Below are positions 18,151 through 27,296 of a DNA stretch of 64,000 bases, one piece after another. Position numbers and translations under genes: made by a program. The stretch is from the NCBI GenBank assembly GCA_019636345.1, contig JAHBXQ010000001.1, positions 587,985 to 651,984 on the forward strand. The letters run 5' to 3'. Source of the DNA: Pirellulales bacterium. Lineage in GTDB: Bacteria; Planctomycetota; Planctomycetia; Pirellulales; Lacipirellulaceae. The notes under the pieces were generated by a model, which saw only the letters and a program-made list of their open reading frames with translations, ran no database searches and was not told the origin of the DNA. Numbering within the stretch: the first letter of the stretch is position 1; every line of letters begins with the position of its first letter.

Positions 18151-20613
18151 ATGCGGGCACGTTTGATTCTGGGCATCGTCGTTGCAGCCAGCCTTGGCCA
18201 TGCGCCCGTTTTCGGGCAGACGTCGGGCGCGACGCTCGCCGAGCGCCTGGGGTACTTCACCACTTCGCAGCGGCGCGGCGAAGACCAGCCCGAGACGGCC
18301 GTCCGCACGGCCGCGGCGGAGTCGTCGAGCCCTCGCTCTCCCCGAGAAGTGAAGCAGAACTCCGGTCGCTCGACCGCGGGCAATTCCGGCCGCGGCTTAG
18401 GCGGATTCAGCCTGCGCCGGTTGCTGCAAAGCGAGCCGCGCGAATCGGGGACGAACGACGAACAGAATCACCCGATGCCCTACGACGCCAAGTCGTCGCG
18501 TCCTCAGACCCAAGAGTCGGCCAACCGTTGGCAGCAGAATGCCCAACAGCCGCAACACCAACGGTCGCAGCCGACGCCGGTCGCCTCGACGCCGCGACAG
18601 TCGCCGACGCAGTCACGTGTGGCGTCGTCGCCCGAGCGAACCAGCGCCGCCTCGCCCGGCAAACCGCGCACCTCGCCCAAGACGAGCATTGCCCGCAGCC
18701 AGCGAGAACTTGACGAAGCCCTGGCCAGCCTGCAGAACGAGGGGGCAAGCTCTGCCAAGTCGGCCGCCGGGGACGAGGAGGTCATTCCCGACTACCTGAA
18801 AGACTTGGACGAGACCCTGGCGCCGCGCACAGCCGCGCAGGGGCCTGCGGGGCGCAAAGGGGCAGCCTCGACGCCGTCGAACTCGCCCGACTCGGTCGCC
18901 GATTTCGGCGCCGCGTTGTCGAAGAGTCGCACCGCGGCCGCGAAGTCCGCGCCGACGTCGGCCGAGCCTTCGCCTGCCGCGGCCGACGTCCTGGGGGCCT
19001 TCCCCGATCCCGCGGCCGGCGAGACGCGCAGCGCCGCCATCGGACGCACGCCCACTGGGACTGCGCCTGCAGCCTCGCCGATTCCGGAACTTGCCGACGA
19101 GCCGACGCCGGCCCCGGCCAAGGCGCCGCTCACGGCTGCCAAGTCCCCGAGCGGTTCCGGCTCGGCCAAGGTCCTGTTCACTTCGCGGCAGCCGGTGATC
19201 ACCTCGCGCGTGGAAGGGCCGCGGCAACTGGTCGTCGGTCGACCCGCGACGTACCGTATCACGCTGGAGAACATCGGCGACGTGGCCGCTCACGAAGTGC
19301 TGGCTCTGGTCACAGTCCCTGATTCGGCCGAGTTGATCGACGCGACGGCGACGGCCGGGGCGATCGAGCAGGCCCCCGCCGTCACCGGTTCGCAGGCGGT
19401 TCATTGGCAGATGCCGGAGCTTGCCGCGGGCGAGACGAAGACGATGGATTTGCAGCTCACGCCTCGCAGCGGCGCCGACATGGCCCTGGGAGTGCGATTC
19501 AGCCACGCCCCGATCGGTTCCGACGCGGTCGTCAAGGTGCAAGAGCCGATGCTCGCGATGACTTTGTCCGGACCGAGCGAGGTGCAATTCGGATCGCCGC
19601 AGAGGTTCAAGCTGGCAATCAGCAACCCCGGCACGGGCTCGGCCGAGAACGTGGAACTCGACCTGTTGCCCCCGGGCGGGGACGAATCGGCCAAGATTCA
19701 CCACATCGTCGGTTCGCTCGCCCCCGGCGAGACGCGCGAAATCGAACTTGAACTGACCGCCCGCAACTCCGGCGACCTCGTCATGGAAGCCGGCGCAGTC
19801 GCGTCCGGCGGGCTGACCGCTTCCGCGAGCAAGAAGGTGCGGTGCGTGAAGCCGGAGTTGGAGATCGATTGGCGCGGCCCTGAAGAGAAATACAGCGGAT
19901 CGGTCGCGACGTACTTTCTGCGGGTGCGCAACCCGGGCGAGGCGGCGACCGACGCGGTGACCGTGGACCTGGCGCTTCCGGAAGGGGCAAAGCTCGTTTC
20001 GGCCACCAACGGCTACACGACCAGCGACGACGACCGAATGCTCGCCTGGCACGGCACGCCGCTGGCGCCGGGCGAGGAGCGGTTCATCCAGGTGCAGCTC
20101 GCGCTCAACAAGCCGGGCCCCAACCAGATCAACTTGCGAGCTCTGACCGCCGCGGGGCTCCGTGACGTCAAAGCGGCCTCGACCAACGTGATCGCCGTGG
20201 CCGATCTCAAGCTTGAGGTGGCCGATCCCAAGGGGCCCGTGCCGGTGGGCGAGCCGGTCGTGTATGAAATCCGCGTTCGCAACCGAGGTTCGATCGCCGC
20301 CCGCGGGGTGAACGTCACGGGGCTGTTCTCCGCGGGGATCGATCCCGTGGCGGTCGACGGCGGGCGGCACACGGTGCGCGACGGGCGGGTCGCCTTCCAG
20401 CAAATCGAAAGCCTGCCGGCGGGCGAGGAGATCGTGCTGAAGATCCAGGCCAAGGCCCACGATCAAGGGACTCACGTCTTCCGGGCCGAGGTCGTCTGCC
20501 AGGATCTGGAAGTAAAGCTCTCGGCCGAGGAGATGACGCGGTTTATCCAGGAAGAGAACCCCTGGGACAGCGCCGCCACGGCGTACGGCTCCGAACCGTC
20601 GACGCGGCGCTAG
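18151..20613 (+). CDS. Large secreted DUF11/CARDB-repeat surface protein
   Basis: The 820-residue protein starts at ATG 18151, which places a signal peptide (MRARLILGIVVAASLGHAP, cut near VFGQ) at the N-terminus. Residues ~35-330 are a low-complexity Ser/Pro/Ala/Thr-rich linker. From about residue 345 there are several Ig-like DUF11/CARDB repeats: LVVGRPATYRITLENIGDVAAH, FGSPQRFKLAISNPGTGSAE, YSGSVATYFLRVRNPGEAAT and VGEPVVYEIRVRNRGSIAARG. Such repeats usually build elongated extracellular stalks. Planctomycete proteins of this type sit in the cell envelope; the C-terminus (NPWDSAATAYGSEPSTRR) shows no anchor. A HEAT-repeat gene follows 42 bases later and may be in the same transcript. Confidence 0.82.
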   Translation: MRARLILGIVVAASLGHAPVFGQTSGATLAERLGYFTTSQRRGEDQPETAVRTAAAESSSPRSPREVKQNSGRSTAGNSGRGLGGFSLRRLLQSEPRESGTNDEQNHPMPYDAKSSRPQTQESANRWQQNAQQPQHQRSQPTPVASTPRQSPTQSRVASSPERTSAASPGKPRTSPKTSIARSQRELDEALASLQNEGASSAKSAAGDEEVIPDYLKDLDETLAPRTAAQGPAGRKGAASTPSNSPDSVADFGAALSKSRTAAAKSAPTSAEPSPAAADVLGAFPDPAAGETRSAAIGRTPTGTAPAASPIPELADEPTPAPAKAPLTAAKSPSGSGSAKVLFTSRQPVITSRVEGPRQLVVGRPATYRITLENIGDVAAHEVLALVTVPDSAELIDATATAGAIEQAPAVTGSQAVHWQMPELAAGETKTMDLQLTPRSGADMALGVRFSHAPIGSDAVVKVQEPMLAMTLSGPSEVQFGSPQRFKLAISNPGTGSAENVELDLLPPGGDESAKIHHIVGSLAPGETREIELELTARNSGDLVMEAGAVASGGLTASASKKVRCVKPELEIDWRGPEEKYSGSVATYFLRVRNPGEAATDAVTVDLALPEGAKLVSATNGYTTSDDDRMLAWHGTPLAPGEERFIQVQLALNKPGPNQINLRALTAAGLRDVKAASTNVIAVADLKLEVADPKGPVPVGEPVVYEIRVRNRGSIAARGVNVTGLFSAGIDPVAVDGGRHTVRDGRVAFQQIESLPAGEEIVLKIQAKAHDQGTHVFRAEVVCQDLEVKLSAEEMTRFIQEENPWDSAATAYGSEPSTRR

Positions 20614-20655
20614 CGGCTGCGGGCGGCTGAGACTGGAAATCACGACGAGACTCCG

Positions 20656-21150
20656 ATGGCGAACATCGACGCGCTGATCGACCGACTGCAGCAAGGCGAA
20701 CTGGCCGAGCAGATCGCTGCGGCCGAGGCGTTGTCGCGCGAAGGGTCTGCAGCGCAAGCCGCGATTCCGACGCTGGTGCCGTTGGCGAGCTCGACCGACG
20801 AAGAGCTGCAGCAATGGGCCGTGGCGACGCTCGAGGAGGTCGGCCCCCCGGCGGCGAGTCAGATCGGCGAATTGCAACGGCACGCCCAGGACCCTGACGG
20901 TTCGATTGCCTATTGGGCCGTGACGCTCTTGGGGCGCGCCGGCTCGCAGGCCGCCGGCGCCGCGAGCGTGCTGATCGAGCGGCTCGGTGACGCGGCGACG
21001 CCGCATGTCCAACAACGAGCCGCCTGGGCGCTGGGGGAGATTGGACAATCCGATCCCCAGATTGTCGCGGCGCTGCAGGCCGCGGCTGCCGGCTCGGGTC
21101 CGCTGGCCGCCCATGCCCACGCGGCACTCAAGCGAATCGACGCCTCCTGA
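20656..21150 (+). CDS. HEAT-repeat protein
   Basis: The 164-residue protein is an all-helical HEAT-like solenoid of about four repeats. Examples are LAEQIAAAEALSREGSAAQ, DEELQQWAVATLEEVGPPAA, SIAYWAVTLLGRAGSQAAGA and HVQQRAAWALGEIGQSDPQI. HEAT repeats mediate protein-protein interactions; planctomycetes have many short ones next to envelope genes. No signal peptide, so it is probably cytoplasmic. It lies 42 bases downstream of the DUF11 gene and is probably in the same transcription unit; its exact role cannot be read. Confidence 0.85.
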   Translation: MANIDALIDRLQQGELAEQIAAAEALSREGSAAQAAIPTLVPLASSTDEELQQWAVATLEEVGPPAASQIGELQRHAQDPDGSIAYWAVTLLGRAGSQAAGAASVLIERLGDAATPHVQQRAAWALGEIGQSDPQIVAALQAAAAGSGPLAAHAHAALKRIDAS

Positions 21151-21373
21151 CCCCGCATCCGGCTGGCGGCGCACTTCCTGCCGAAGCGCGCAGGACGTTG
21201 TGCGCCGTTGCTTTCCGGCGACTGTGAGCCGCCGGCTCGGTGGGCGAGTGCACGACGGGGGGGCCCCAAGCGGAAGCCCGCCTCGTTTGGCGGGCCGTGC
21301 GGCAGGGGATTACAATCGAAGGGATGCGGGCGGAGCCTTCGCCCGACCTGTACGCCGCACCCGCGTCCTCGCC

Positions 21374-23047
21374 ATGCGCATCAGCACGATCCCGCAGATC
21401 TATCGCAATGTGGGACGCTGGCGCGAGATCCTGGCGATTCTCAGCAAGTACGGGCTTGCCGATTGGCTCAGTCGGTACGACTACTTGCCGCTGCGATCTC
21501 TGCTGAAGAACCGCAGCGGGCAGCCGTTGGCCGACGAGTCGCGCTCGACCCGCATGCGGCTGGCGATCGAAGAGCTGGGGCCGACCTTTATCAAGCTGGG
21601 GCAAGTTCTCAGCACGCGTCCCGACGTGGTCGGCATCGAACTGGCGAGCGAACTCGAAAAACTGCAAATCGCCGTTCCGGCCGATCCCCCCGAGGCGGTC
21701 GTCGCGCTGCTCGAGGATGAACTGGGGCAGTCGGTGACGGAGGTCTTTTCCGAATTCTGTCCCGAGGCGGTCGCTTCGGCGTCGATCGGTCAGGTCCATC
21801 GGGCTCGGCTGGCCACCGGCGAGGAGGTGGCGGTCAAGGTGCAGCACGCCGATCTGCATCGCCGCGTGCGAGTCGATCTCGACATCCTCGCCGGACTGGC
21901 GCAACTTGCCGAGCGTTTGCCGGAGCTCCATCCTTACCGCCCCTGCGCGGTGGTCGCGGAGTTCCGCCGATCGCTGCGGCGGGAGCTCGATTTCGAGCGC
22001 GAGCGCCGACATGTCGAAGAATTGCGGCGCAACCTCGCGGAGAACCCGACGATTCGCATCCCGCGCCCGTTCGCCGAGTATTCGACGGAGCGCGTGCTGG
22101 TGATGGAGTGGCTGGAAGGGCCGACGCTCGCGAATGTCGAGCGGCTCCCCAGGGACCCCGACGAGCTCGCCGCGCTGGCGCGCCACGGGGCCGAACTGTA
22201 TCTCGAGATGATCTTTCGGCACGGGTTCTATCATGCCGACCCTCACCCGGGGAATCTCGTGGCGCTGCCGGGGGGCGTATTGGGTTTGCTTGACTTCGGC
22301 ATGGTGGGACGGATCGACGACGCGCTCCGCGAGGACATCGAGGACCTGCTCGCAGCGGTCGTTGAACAAGACAGCCAGCAGCTAACGGCGGTCGTCATGC
22401 GCATCGCCGCGACGCCGCCGGGGCTCAACGAGTCGGCGCTGGGGATCGACTTGGCCGACTTCGTGGCTCACTACGCCCACCAGCAGGCCGACAAATTCGA
22501 GTTGGCCGCGGCGCTCACCGAGATGCTCGACGTGATGCGTCGTCACCAAATCGTGCTCCCCACGGCCGCGACGATGCTGCTGAAGGTGCTGGTGATGCTC
22601 GAAGGGGCCGGGCGCCGGCTCTCGCCCCGCTTCAGCCTGATGGACGTGCTGCGGCCGTATCGCAAGCAAATGCTCAAGCGGAGGATGTCGCCGATGCGGC
22701 AGTTTCGCAAGGCGCGCCGCATCGCGTACGAGATGGAGCAACTGGCCGAGGTCTTCCCGCGTCGGATTCGCGACATCCTGCAGCAGGTGCAAACCGGGCG
22801 CTTCGACGTGCACCTCGATCACCGTGGATTGGAGCCGAGCGTCAATCGGCTCGTCGCGGGGCTGATCACCAGCGCGTTGTTCCTGGGATCGGTGCTGATG
22901 GTCGTCAACCACGTGTGGCCGCTGTGGTTTTGGCCCGTGAAAGACGTCTCGGCCCCGGGGCTCGCCGGGTTGGGGGTGAGCCTGATGTTCGGCCTGCGGC
23001 TGTGGCGGGCCATCAGCAAGAGCGGGCATCTCGACCGGCGCGGGTAA
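21374..23047 (+). CDS. ubiB: UbiB/ABC1-family atypical kinase
   Basis: The 557-residue protein matches the ABC1/UbiB (ADCK) family: the KxGQ region FIKLGQVLSTRPD, ASIGQVHRARL, AVKVQHADLHRRV, HADPHPGNLVALPGGVLGLLDFGMVG and two C-terminal membrane helices (LITSALFLGSVLMVVNHVWPL, LAGLGVSLMFGLRLW). In E. coli UbiB supports ubiquinone synthesis, although the reaction is unresolved, and the ATP-binding fold is atypical. Planctomycetes commonly carry several ABC1 proteins, so the specific quinone or lipid link is inferred. ATG 21374 (MRISTIPQIYRN) is the family start; the frame extends upstream into the HEAT gene. Confidence 0.9.
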   Translation: MRISTIPQIYRNVGRWREILAILSKYGLADWLSRYDYLPLRSLLKNRSGQPLADESRSTRMRLAIEELGPTFIKLGQVLSTRPDVVGIELASELEKLQIAVPADPPEAVVALLEDELGQSVTEVFSEFCPEAVASASIGQVHRARLATGEEVAVKVQHADLHRRVRVDLDILAGLAQLAERLPELHPYRPCAVVAEFRRSLRRELDFERERRHVEELRRNLAENPTIRIPRPFAEYSTERVLVMEWLEGPTLANVERLPRDPDELAALARHGAELYLEMIFRHGFYHADPHPGNLVALPGGVLGLLDFGMVGRIDDALREDIEDLLAAVVEQDSQQLTAVVMRIAATPPGLNESALGIDLADFVAHYAHQQADKFELAAALTEMLDVMRRHQIVLPTAATMLLKVLVMLEGAGRRLSPRFSLMDVLRPYRKQMLKRRMSPMRQFRKARRIAYEMEQLAEVFPRRIRDILQQVQTGRFDVHLDHRGLEPSVNRLVAGLITSALFLGSVLMVVNHVWPLWFWPVKDVSAPGLAGLGVSLMFGLRLWRAISKSGHLDRRG

Positions 23048-23174
23048 GAGGCCCGGCAAGATCATGCGCATGATCTCTGCCTTGTTCGCGCAACGCCGCG
23101 CCGATCGACGCGGGCTAGCGAACCGTTGCATCCGCTCGCAGCCGGCGCTGCCCGGCCGTGTTTTCGGACAGACC

Positions 23175-24158
23175 TCAGTACGGGCTCTCGTGAATAACGG
23201 GGTCTTCCTTGCCCTCTTTGGAAATCGAGGCCCGCGTTGCCATGGCGTTCATCACCGCCGGGTCGACTGAGTCGAACACGAACCGCACTCCGCCGTCGCA
23301 GAAGCTGAAGTGAGATCCCCCCGGGTGGTCGCTGCCGAACGACTCGGCGTAGCTCAGCGTGGCGTTCCGATCGAGGCCGCCGGTGAGGCAGATGTTGAAG
23401 CCGTCCTTGAAAGTCGTTCCGAGGACGAACCCGGGTCCGCCGGCGAACTCGCCCGGGTTCTGGTTGTCGAACAATCGCGACCCCGCGACGACTCCCCACA
23501 TGACCGCATTGGACCAGCGGACCGAGCGTTCGCCGGTTGCCAAGGTTTTCGACGTACCGTCTGTGATCTCTTCGGGCCGTAATGCGTTGTTGCGGCCAAA
23601 GACTCCGTCGAAATTGTCTCGACACACAATGCAGGTGGGCCGCACCGTGCCGACGCTGGCCACGTAGCTGGCTGCCGCCATTTGGCAGACGGGTTTGAAC
23701 AAGGCGTTCAGCCTCACGTCGATCTGCTGTTGAAAGCCCCCGTCGGAGGGACAGATCCAAGCTGGGAGCGACTGCATTCGAATCTCCGCCATGGCCGGGG
23801 ATTCGACGTTCGCCTTCTGATCGATCCGATCGTACAGGGCGGTTTGTTCCATGTAGGGGAGCAACTGCACGCCCCACGCCCAGCCGGGGCCCGCGTCATC
23901 GCCGTTCGCCTTGAGCGCCGAGACGTATCCTGCGGGATACTTTTTGTGGGCGGAAATGTGCGATTGAAGCGCCAGCCCCGACTGCTTGAGATTGTTTCCG
24001 CAAGCTTGCCGCCGCGCCCTTTCGCGGGCTGCTTGGGTCGAGGGGATCACCAGTCCCATGAGCGCCCCCAAGACGGCGATCACGACGAGCAGTTCGATCA
24101 AAGTAAAACCGTCGCCGCGCCGGGGCGAGCGGCAGTCTTTCGTTTGCAGCGTCGTCAC
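23175..24158 (-). CDS. DUF1559 pseudopilin-like protein
   Basis: This 327-residue protein has a type IV pilin-like N-terminus, GFTLIELLVVIAVLGALMGL at about residues 17-36, with prepilin peptidase cleavage expected after Gly17 and a methylated Phe. The C-terminus carries the DUF1559 H-X9-DG motif in the segment FSFCDGGVRFV, and its middle is rich in aromatic and Cys residues. DUF1559 proteins are very common in planctomycetes and are thought to be assembled by a type II/IV-like pseudopilin system in the envelope. It starts with GTG at 24158, which overlaps the stop of the upstream PEP-CTERM gene by GTGA, so the two are coupled. It is convergent with ubiB. Confidence 0.9.
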   Translation of the reverse strand: MTTLQTKDCRSPRRGDGFTLIELLVVIAVLGALMGLVIPSTQAARERARRQACGNNLKQSGLALQSHISAHKKYPAGYVSALKANGDDAGPGWAWGVQLLPYMEQTALYDRIDQKANVESPAMAEIRMQSLPAWICPSDGGFQQQIDVRLNALFKPVCQMAAASYVASVGTVRPTCIVCRDNFDGVFGRNNALRPEEITDGTSKTLATGERSVRWSNAVMWGVVAGSRLFDNQNPGEFAGGPGFVLGTTFKDGFNICLTGGLDRNATLSYAESFGSDHPGGSHFSFCDGGVRFVFDSVDPAVMNAMATRASISKEGKEDPVIHESPY

Positions 24159-25027
24159 GAAAGGGCTCCTTCAGCGAGTGGAAGCAGGGGCGTCGTTCGC
24201 GGACGACGTTTCAGGCGTTCGACAATTGCGGAAGCTCGAATGCGGCAGGGGCGGAGCCAGCGTCGCACCCCCCACGCGCCGAGAAGGCTGAGCGCGAGCG
24301 CCGCGGGTTCGGGAACGACGGCCAGCGGGCCAACGGCCGCCGCGGCGCCGTACTCTCTTTGCCAGATCAGCAGATCGTCCCCTGCGGACTTGCCGTCATT
24401 GTTCGCGTCGGCCGCAGCGGTCGTACCGAAAGCCTGTCGCCATACGGCGAGATCGCCGCCGTTGACGAAACCGTCACTGTTGAAGTCGGCCGCCAAGGCG
24501 CCGGTCGGGGTGAAATAGAACTCGAGCGAGTGCCGAATCGGCTCGATCGACGTTTGGAACAACATCGTGTAGGCGCCGCTCGGGAGGGGCGGAACGAATC
24601 CTATCGCTCCCGGAGCTTGGCCGATGTCTGGCAAGAGTTCGATTCCCGAATGGTCGCCGTCCAAGTTGATCGGAAAGTCGAGCCAGCCGAGCATCGGGGC
24701 CGGGTCGATCTCCTCGCCGATGCCGGCGGTCCAGACGGCGCCGGCTTGAATGCCGGTGAAGACGCGAGAATAAGAATGATCGTGAAAGGCGATCTTGATG
24801 GAAGAGAGGACATGCCCGGCCGGAACGGTGAACCATGCCAAATCGACGCCGTACGTCTCAGCCACGAGCAGATTCGAGCCGGGCTGAAACGGCAGCAGGG
24901 TGGGAGCCGCGGGATCGTCGGACATATCGCCCGACAGATACTCGCTGTACGTGGCCCCGACTCCCGTAGCGCACAGAAGCGCGCACACGACGACTGCCGA
25001 CCACAACATCAAGTGCAAGAGATGCAT
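24155..25027 (-). CDS. PEP-CTERM protein with dockerin-like repeat
   Basis: The 290-residue secreted protein has a signal peptide (MHLLHLMLWSAVVVCALLC), a beta-rich lectin-like domain, and near residue 190 the dockerin/EF-hand pair DFNSDGFVNGGDLAVWRQAF and DANNDGKSAGDDLLIWQREY. It ends with the PEP-CTERM signal VVPEPAALALSLLGAW followed by RRW and basic residues. The PEP-CTERM tail is the substrate of exosortase EpsH/XrtA-type sorting, which is not encoded in the window. The DUF1559 gene overlaps its stop codon by GTGA, so the two are translated together. A real start at the ATG at 25027 fits the signal peptide. Confidence 0.85.
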   Translation of the reverse strand: MHLLHLMLWSAVVVCALLCATGVGATYSEYLSGDMSDDPAAPTLLPFQPGSNLLVAETYGVDLAWFTVPAGHVLSSIKIAFHDHSYSRVFTGIQAGAVWTAGIGEEIDPAPMLGWLDFPINLDGDHSGIELLPDIGQAPGAIGFVPPLPSGAYTMLFQTSIEPIRHSLEFYFTPTGALAADFNSDGFVNGGDLAVWRQAFGTTAAADANNDGKSAGDDLLIWQREYGAAAAVGPLAVVPEPAALALSLLGAWGVRRWLRPCRIRASAIVERLKRRPRTTPLLPLAEGALS

Positions 25028-25494
25028 CTGCGAGAATTCGCGAGAGAAACCGCGGCCCTGCCCTCCCCCCTTATAGGGCCTCCCCTGGGCTGCGGCAACC
25101 CGACGCCACGCGGGGGGCTCGGCGGGGGGCCTGCAAGTCCGCGCCAGATTCGCTCTGTTGCGCCCCTGGCAGCCTGTTGAAAAAATGGACAGTTGCGCTC
25201 ACGGAGGGCCCATTTCTGGGTTTGTTCGTCTTGCACTCGCAAGCCAGTCCGCCCGTCCCTTTCAGTCCAGGCAGGACTCCAGTCGTCCCTCAGTGCAGAC
25301 TCCTGCGGCAGGGCGCCGGGGCCGCCCGCGTCAAGCCATGGGCGTTCTCCCCGAAGCATCTGCGATTGCCATGCCCCAGTGGTTTTCCGCACAGGTTGAC
25401 CTTAAGATGGATGCTCGCAAGGCGGCGCCGTAAAACGCTTTTGCGATCGGGTCGAGCGAGCCGCGACCACGGCAACGCAGGGAGCTTGCGAGCG
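25028..25494. other. Divergent intergenic region with possible IS-end remnant
   Basis: The 467 bases separate the PEP-CTERM gene (minus) from the FHA-cyclase gene (plus). No family-like frame is present. The sequence GCAGCCTGTTGAAAAAATGG at 25168-25187 resembles the terminal sequences of several transposon families in which CCTGTTGAAAAA is part of the inverted repeat, but no matching partner end is visible, so this is at most a remnant. Promoters for both neighbours are expected. Confidence 0.35.
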
Positions 25495-27273
25495 ATGCCT
25501 GAATTGAAAGCCTTCGGCAAGGACAATCGCCAACGCTGTTGGCAGTCCATTCCCCAAGGCGAATCGATCGTTCTCGGCCGCGCGCCGCGCAACGGGTGGA
25601 GCGTGCCGTGGGATCGGCTGATCTCGCGCGAGCACGCTCAACTGCGGCTCGAAGGGGACCGACTGTTCGTCGAAGAGCTCAAGACGGCTCGGAACCCGAT
25701 TTTCTTCGACGGCAAGCCGAGCGCCACGTTCGAGGTCGTCGCCGGGGGGGAGTTTCGCATCGGCGAGACGACCTTTCAGTTCGTCGGGGCTTCGGCCGAG
25801 GCGGCGGGATCCGACACGATCGTCGAGCACGCGCTGGGGACGTCGCCGCTGAAGTCGGGGCGGTTCGAGAACGCCCACGAGTGCCTCGAAACCTTGTGTC
25901 AGTTGCCGGGGCTGATCGCCGAGTCGCGGAGCGACGTCGACTTTGCGACGAAGCTGACTGACATGTTGCTGGCGTCGCTGCGCGGTGCGCTGGCGGCCGC
26001 CGTGATCCAGGTCGACGCGGACGACGACGAGGGGCTTGTCCAGAGCGAGCCGACGCTGCTGCGCTGGAACACCCGAGGCGAGTCGGTCGGTCGGTTCCGT
26101 CCCAGTCGGCGACTGATCACGCAGGCCCTGGAGCGCCGGCAAAGCGTCGTTCATCTGTGGACCGACCAGGACGGACGCAACTCGAACTTCACGATGTCGT
26201 GCGATCTCGATTGGGCGTTTTGCACGCCCATTCCCACCGCCGACAACGAACGCTGGTGTCTGTACGTGTCTGGCAAGCGCCAGTTCGCCGGGTTGCAGGA
26301 AATCCAGCACCCGGACGACCTGATGGCCGAGCTGCGCCTGGCCGAATTGATGGCCCGGTTCATCGGCGCCGTGCGGCAGGTCCGTTCGCTGGAACAGCAG
26401 CAGGTGGCAATGCGGCGGTTCTTTTCGCCCGCGGTCGTCGAGACGCTGCAAGGGGCCGGCGCCGGGGCCGCGCTCGAGCCGCGGCAAGGCCCGGTGAGCG
26501 TCTTGTTCTGCGACGTCCGCGGCTTTTCGCGCAAGGTCGAGCAGTGGAAGGACGATTTGCGGCCCCTGCTTACGCAGGTGAGCGACGCGCTGGGCGTGAT
26601 GACCGGCAGCATCATGAAGTACGAAGGGGTGATCGCCGACTTCCAGGGGGACGCCGCGCTCGCTTTCTGGGGTTGGCCCAGTCACGTCGAGGATGCGGCC
26701 ATGTCCGCCTGCCGGGCGGCGCTCTTGATCGAGCGCAAGTTCCGCGAGGCGAATCAGGATCCGGCCCACGCCTTGTACGGGTTCCGCATCGGCATCGGCG
26801 TCGGTTTCGGCGATGCGATCGCAGGGCAGATTGGTTCGCAGGAGCAGATCAAGGTCGGCGTGTTCGGCCCCGTGGTGAATCTCGCCTCCCGGTTGCAGAA
26901 TCTCACCAAGCAGATCGGCGTCGCGATCCTGGTCGACGGGACGACGGCGGCGGCGCTCGCCAAGGGCCTGCCGGAGGGCGCCGAGCGGTGCCGACGGATC
27001 GCTCGGCTGCGTCCCGCGGGCATCGACACGCCGGTCGACGTGCACGCTCTCGTGCCGCACCATGCGGGAGACGAGGGGCTCTCCGCCGCGGAATTGCGAA
27101 CGTACGACGAAGCGGTCGACGCCGTGATTGCCGGCGATTGGCCCCGCGCCCGTGACTTGCTGAAACGGATGCCGGCCCAAGACGGCCCCAGCAATTTCCT
27201 GCGGGTCGAAATCTGCCGTCACGACGGCGCCCCCCCGGCCGACTGGGACGGGGCGTTCTCGCTCGGACGCTGA
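25495..27273 (+). CDS. FHA-domain class III adenylate/guanylate cyclase
   Basis: The 592-residue protein has an N-terminal FHA domain (residues ~5-95, with the phosphopeptide-binding GRAPRNGW and LISREHAQLRLEGDRLFVEEL). A central region of about 100-285 looks like a GAF-type sensor, inferred from hydrophobic pattern only. A class III cyclase domain covers about 325-525: LFCDVRGFS contains the metal-binding Asp, followed by KYEGVIADFQGDAALAFW with the second Asp, and GVGFGDAIAGQIGS. The catalytic signature residues are conserved, so it probably makes cAMP or cGMP from ATP or GTP. FHA binding to phosphothreonine would couple it to Ser/Thr kinases. Start at ATG 25495; upstream in-frame sequence is unrelated. 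Confidence 0.88.
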   Translation: MPELKAFGKDNRQRCWQSIPQGESIVLGRAPRNGWSVPWDRLISREHAQLRLEGDRLFVEELKTARNPIFFDGKPSATFEVVAGGEFRIGETTFQFVGASAEAAGSDTIVEHALGTSPLKSGRFENAHECLETLCQLPGLIAESRSDVDFATKLTDMLLASLRGALAAAVIQVDADDDEGLVQSEPTLLRWNTRGESVGRFRPSRRLITQALERRQSVVHLWTDQDGRNSNFTMSCDLDWAFCTPIPTADNERWCLYVSGKRQFAGLQEIQHPDDLMAELRLAELMARFIGAVRQVRSLEQQQVAMRRFFSPAVVETLQGAGAGAALEPRQGPVSVLFCDVRGFSRKVEQWKDDLRPLLTQVSDALGVMTGSIMKYEGVIADFQGDAALAFWGWPSHVEDAAMSACRAALLIERKFREANQDPAHALYGFRIGIGVGFGDAIAGQIGSQEQIKVGVFGPVVNLASRLQNLTKQIGVAILVDGTTAAALAKGLPEGAERCRRIARLRPAGIDTPVDVHALVPHHAGDEGLSAAELRTYDEAVDAVIAGDWPRARDLLKRMPAQDGPSNFLRVEICRHDGAPPADWDGAFSLGR

Positions 27274-27296
27274 ACGGGCCGCCGGTCAGGACGGGC

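Noticed and set aside
25009-25392. A 127-codon minus-strand frame upstream of the PEP-CTERM gene
   Set aside because: Overlaps a possible IS-end remnant, has no family signal and a low-complexity Pro/Gly composition.
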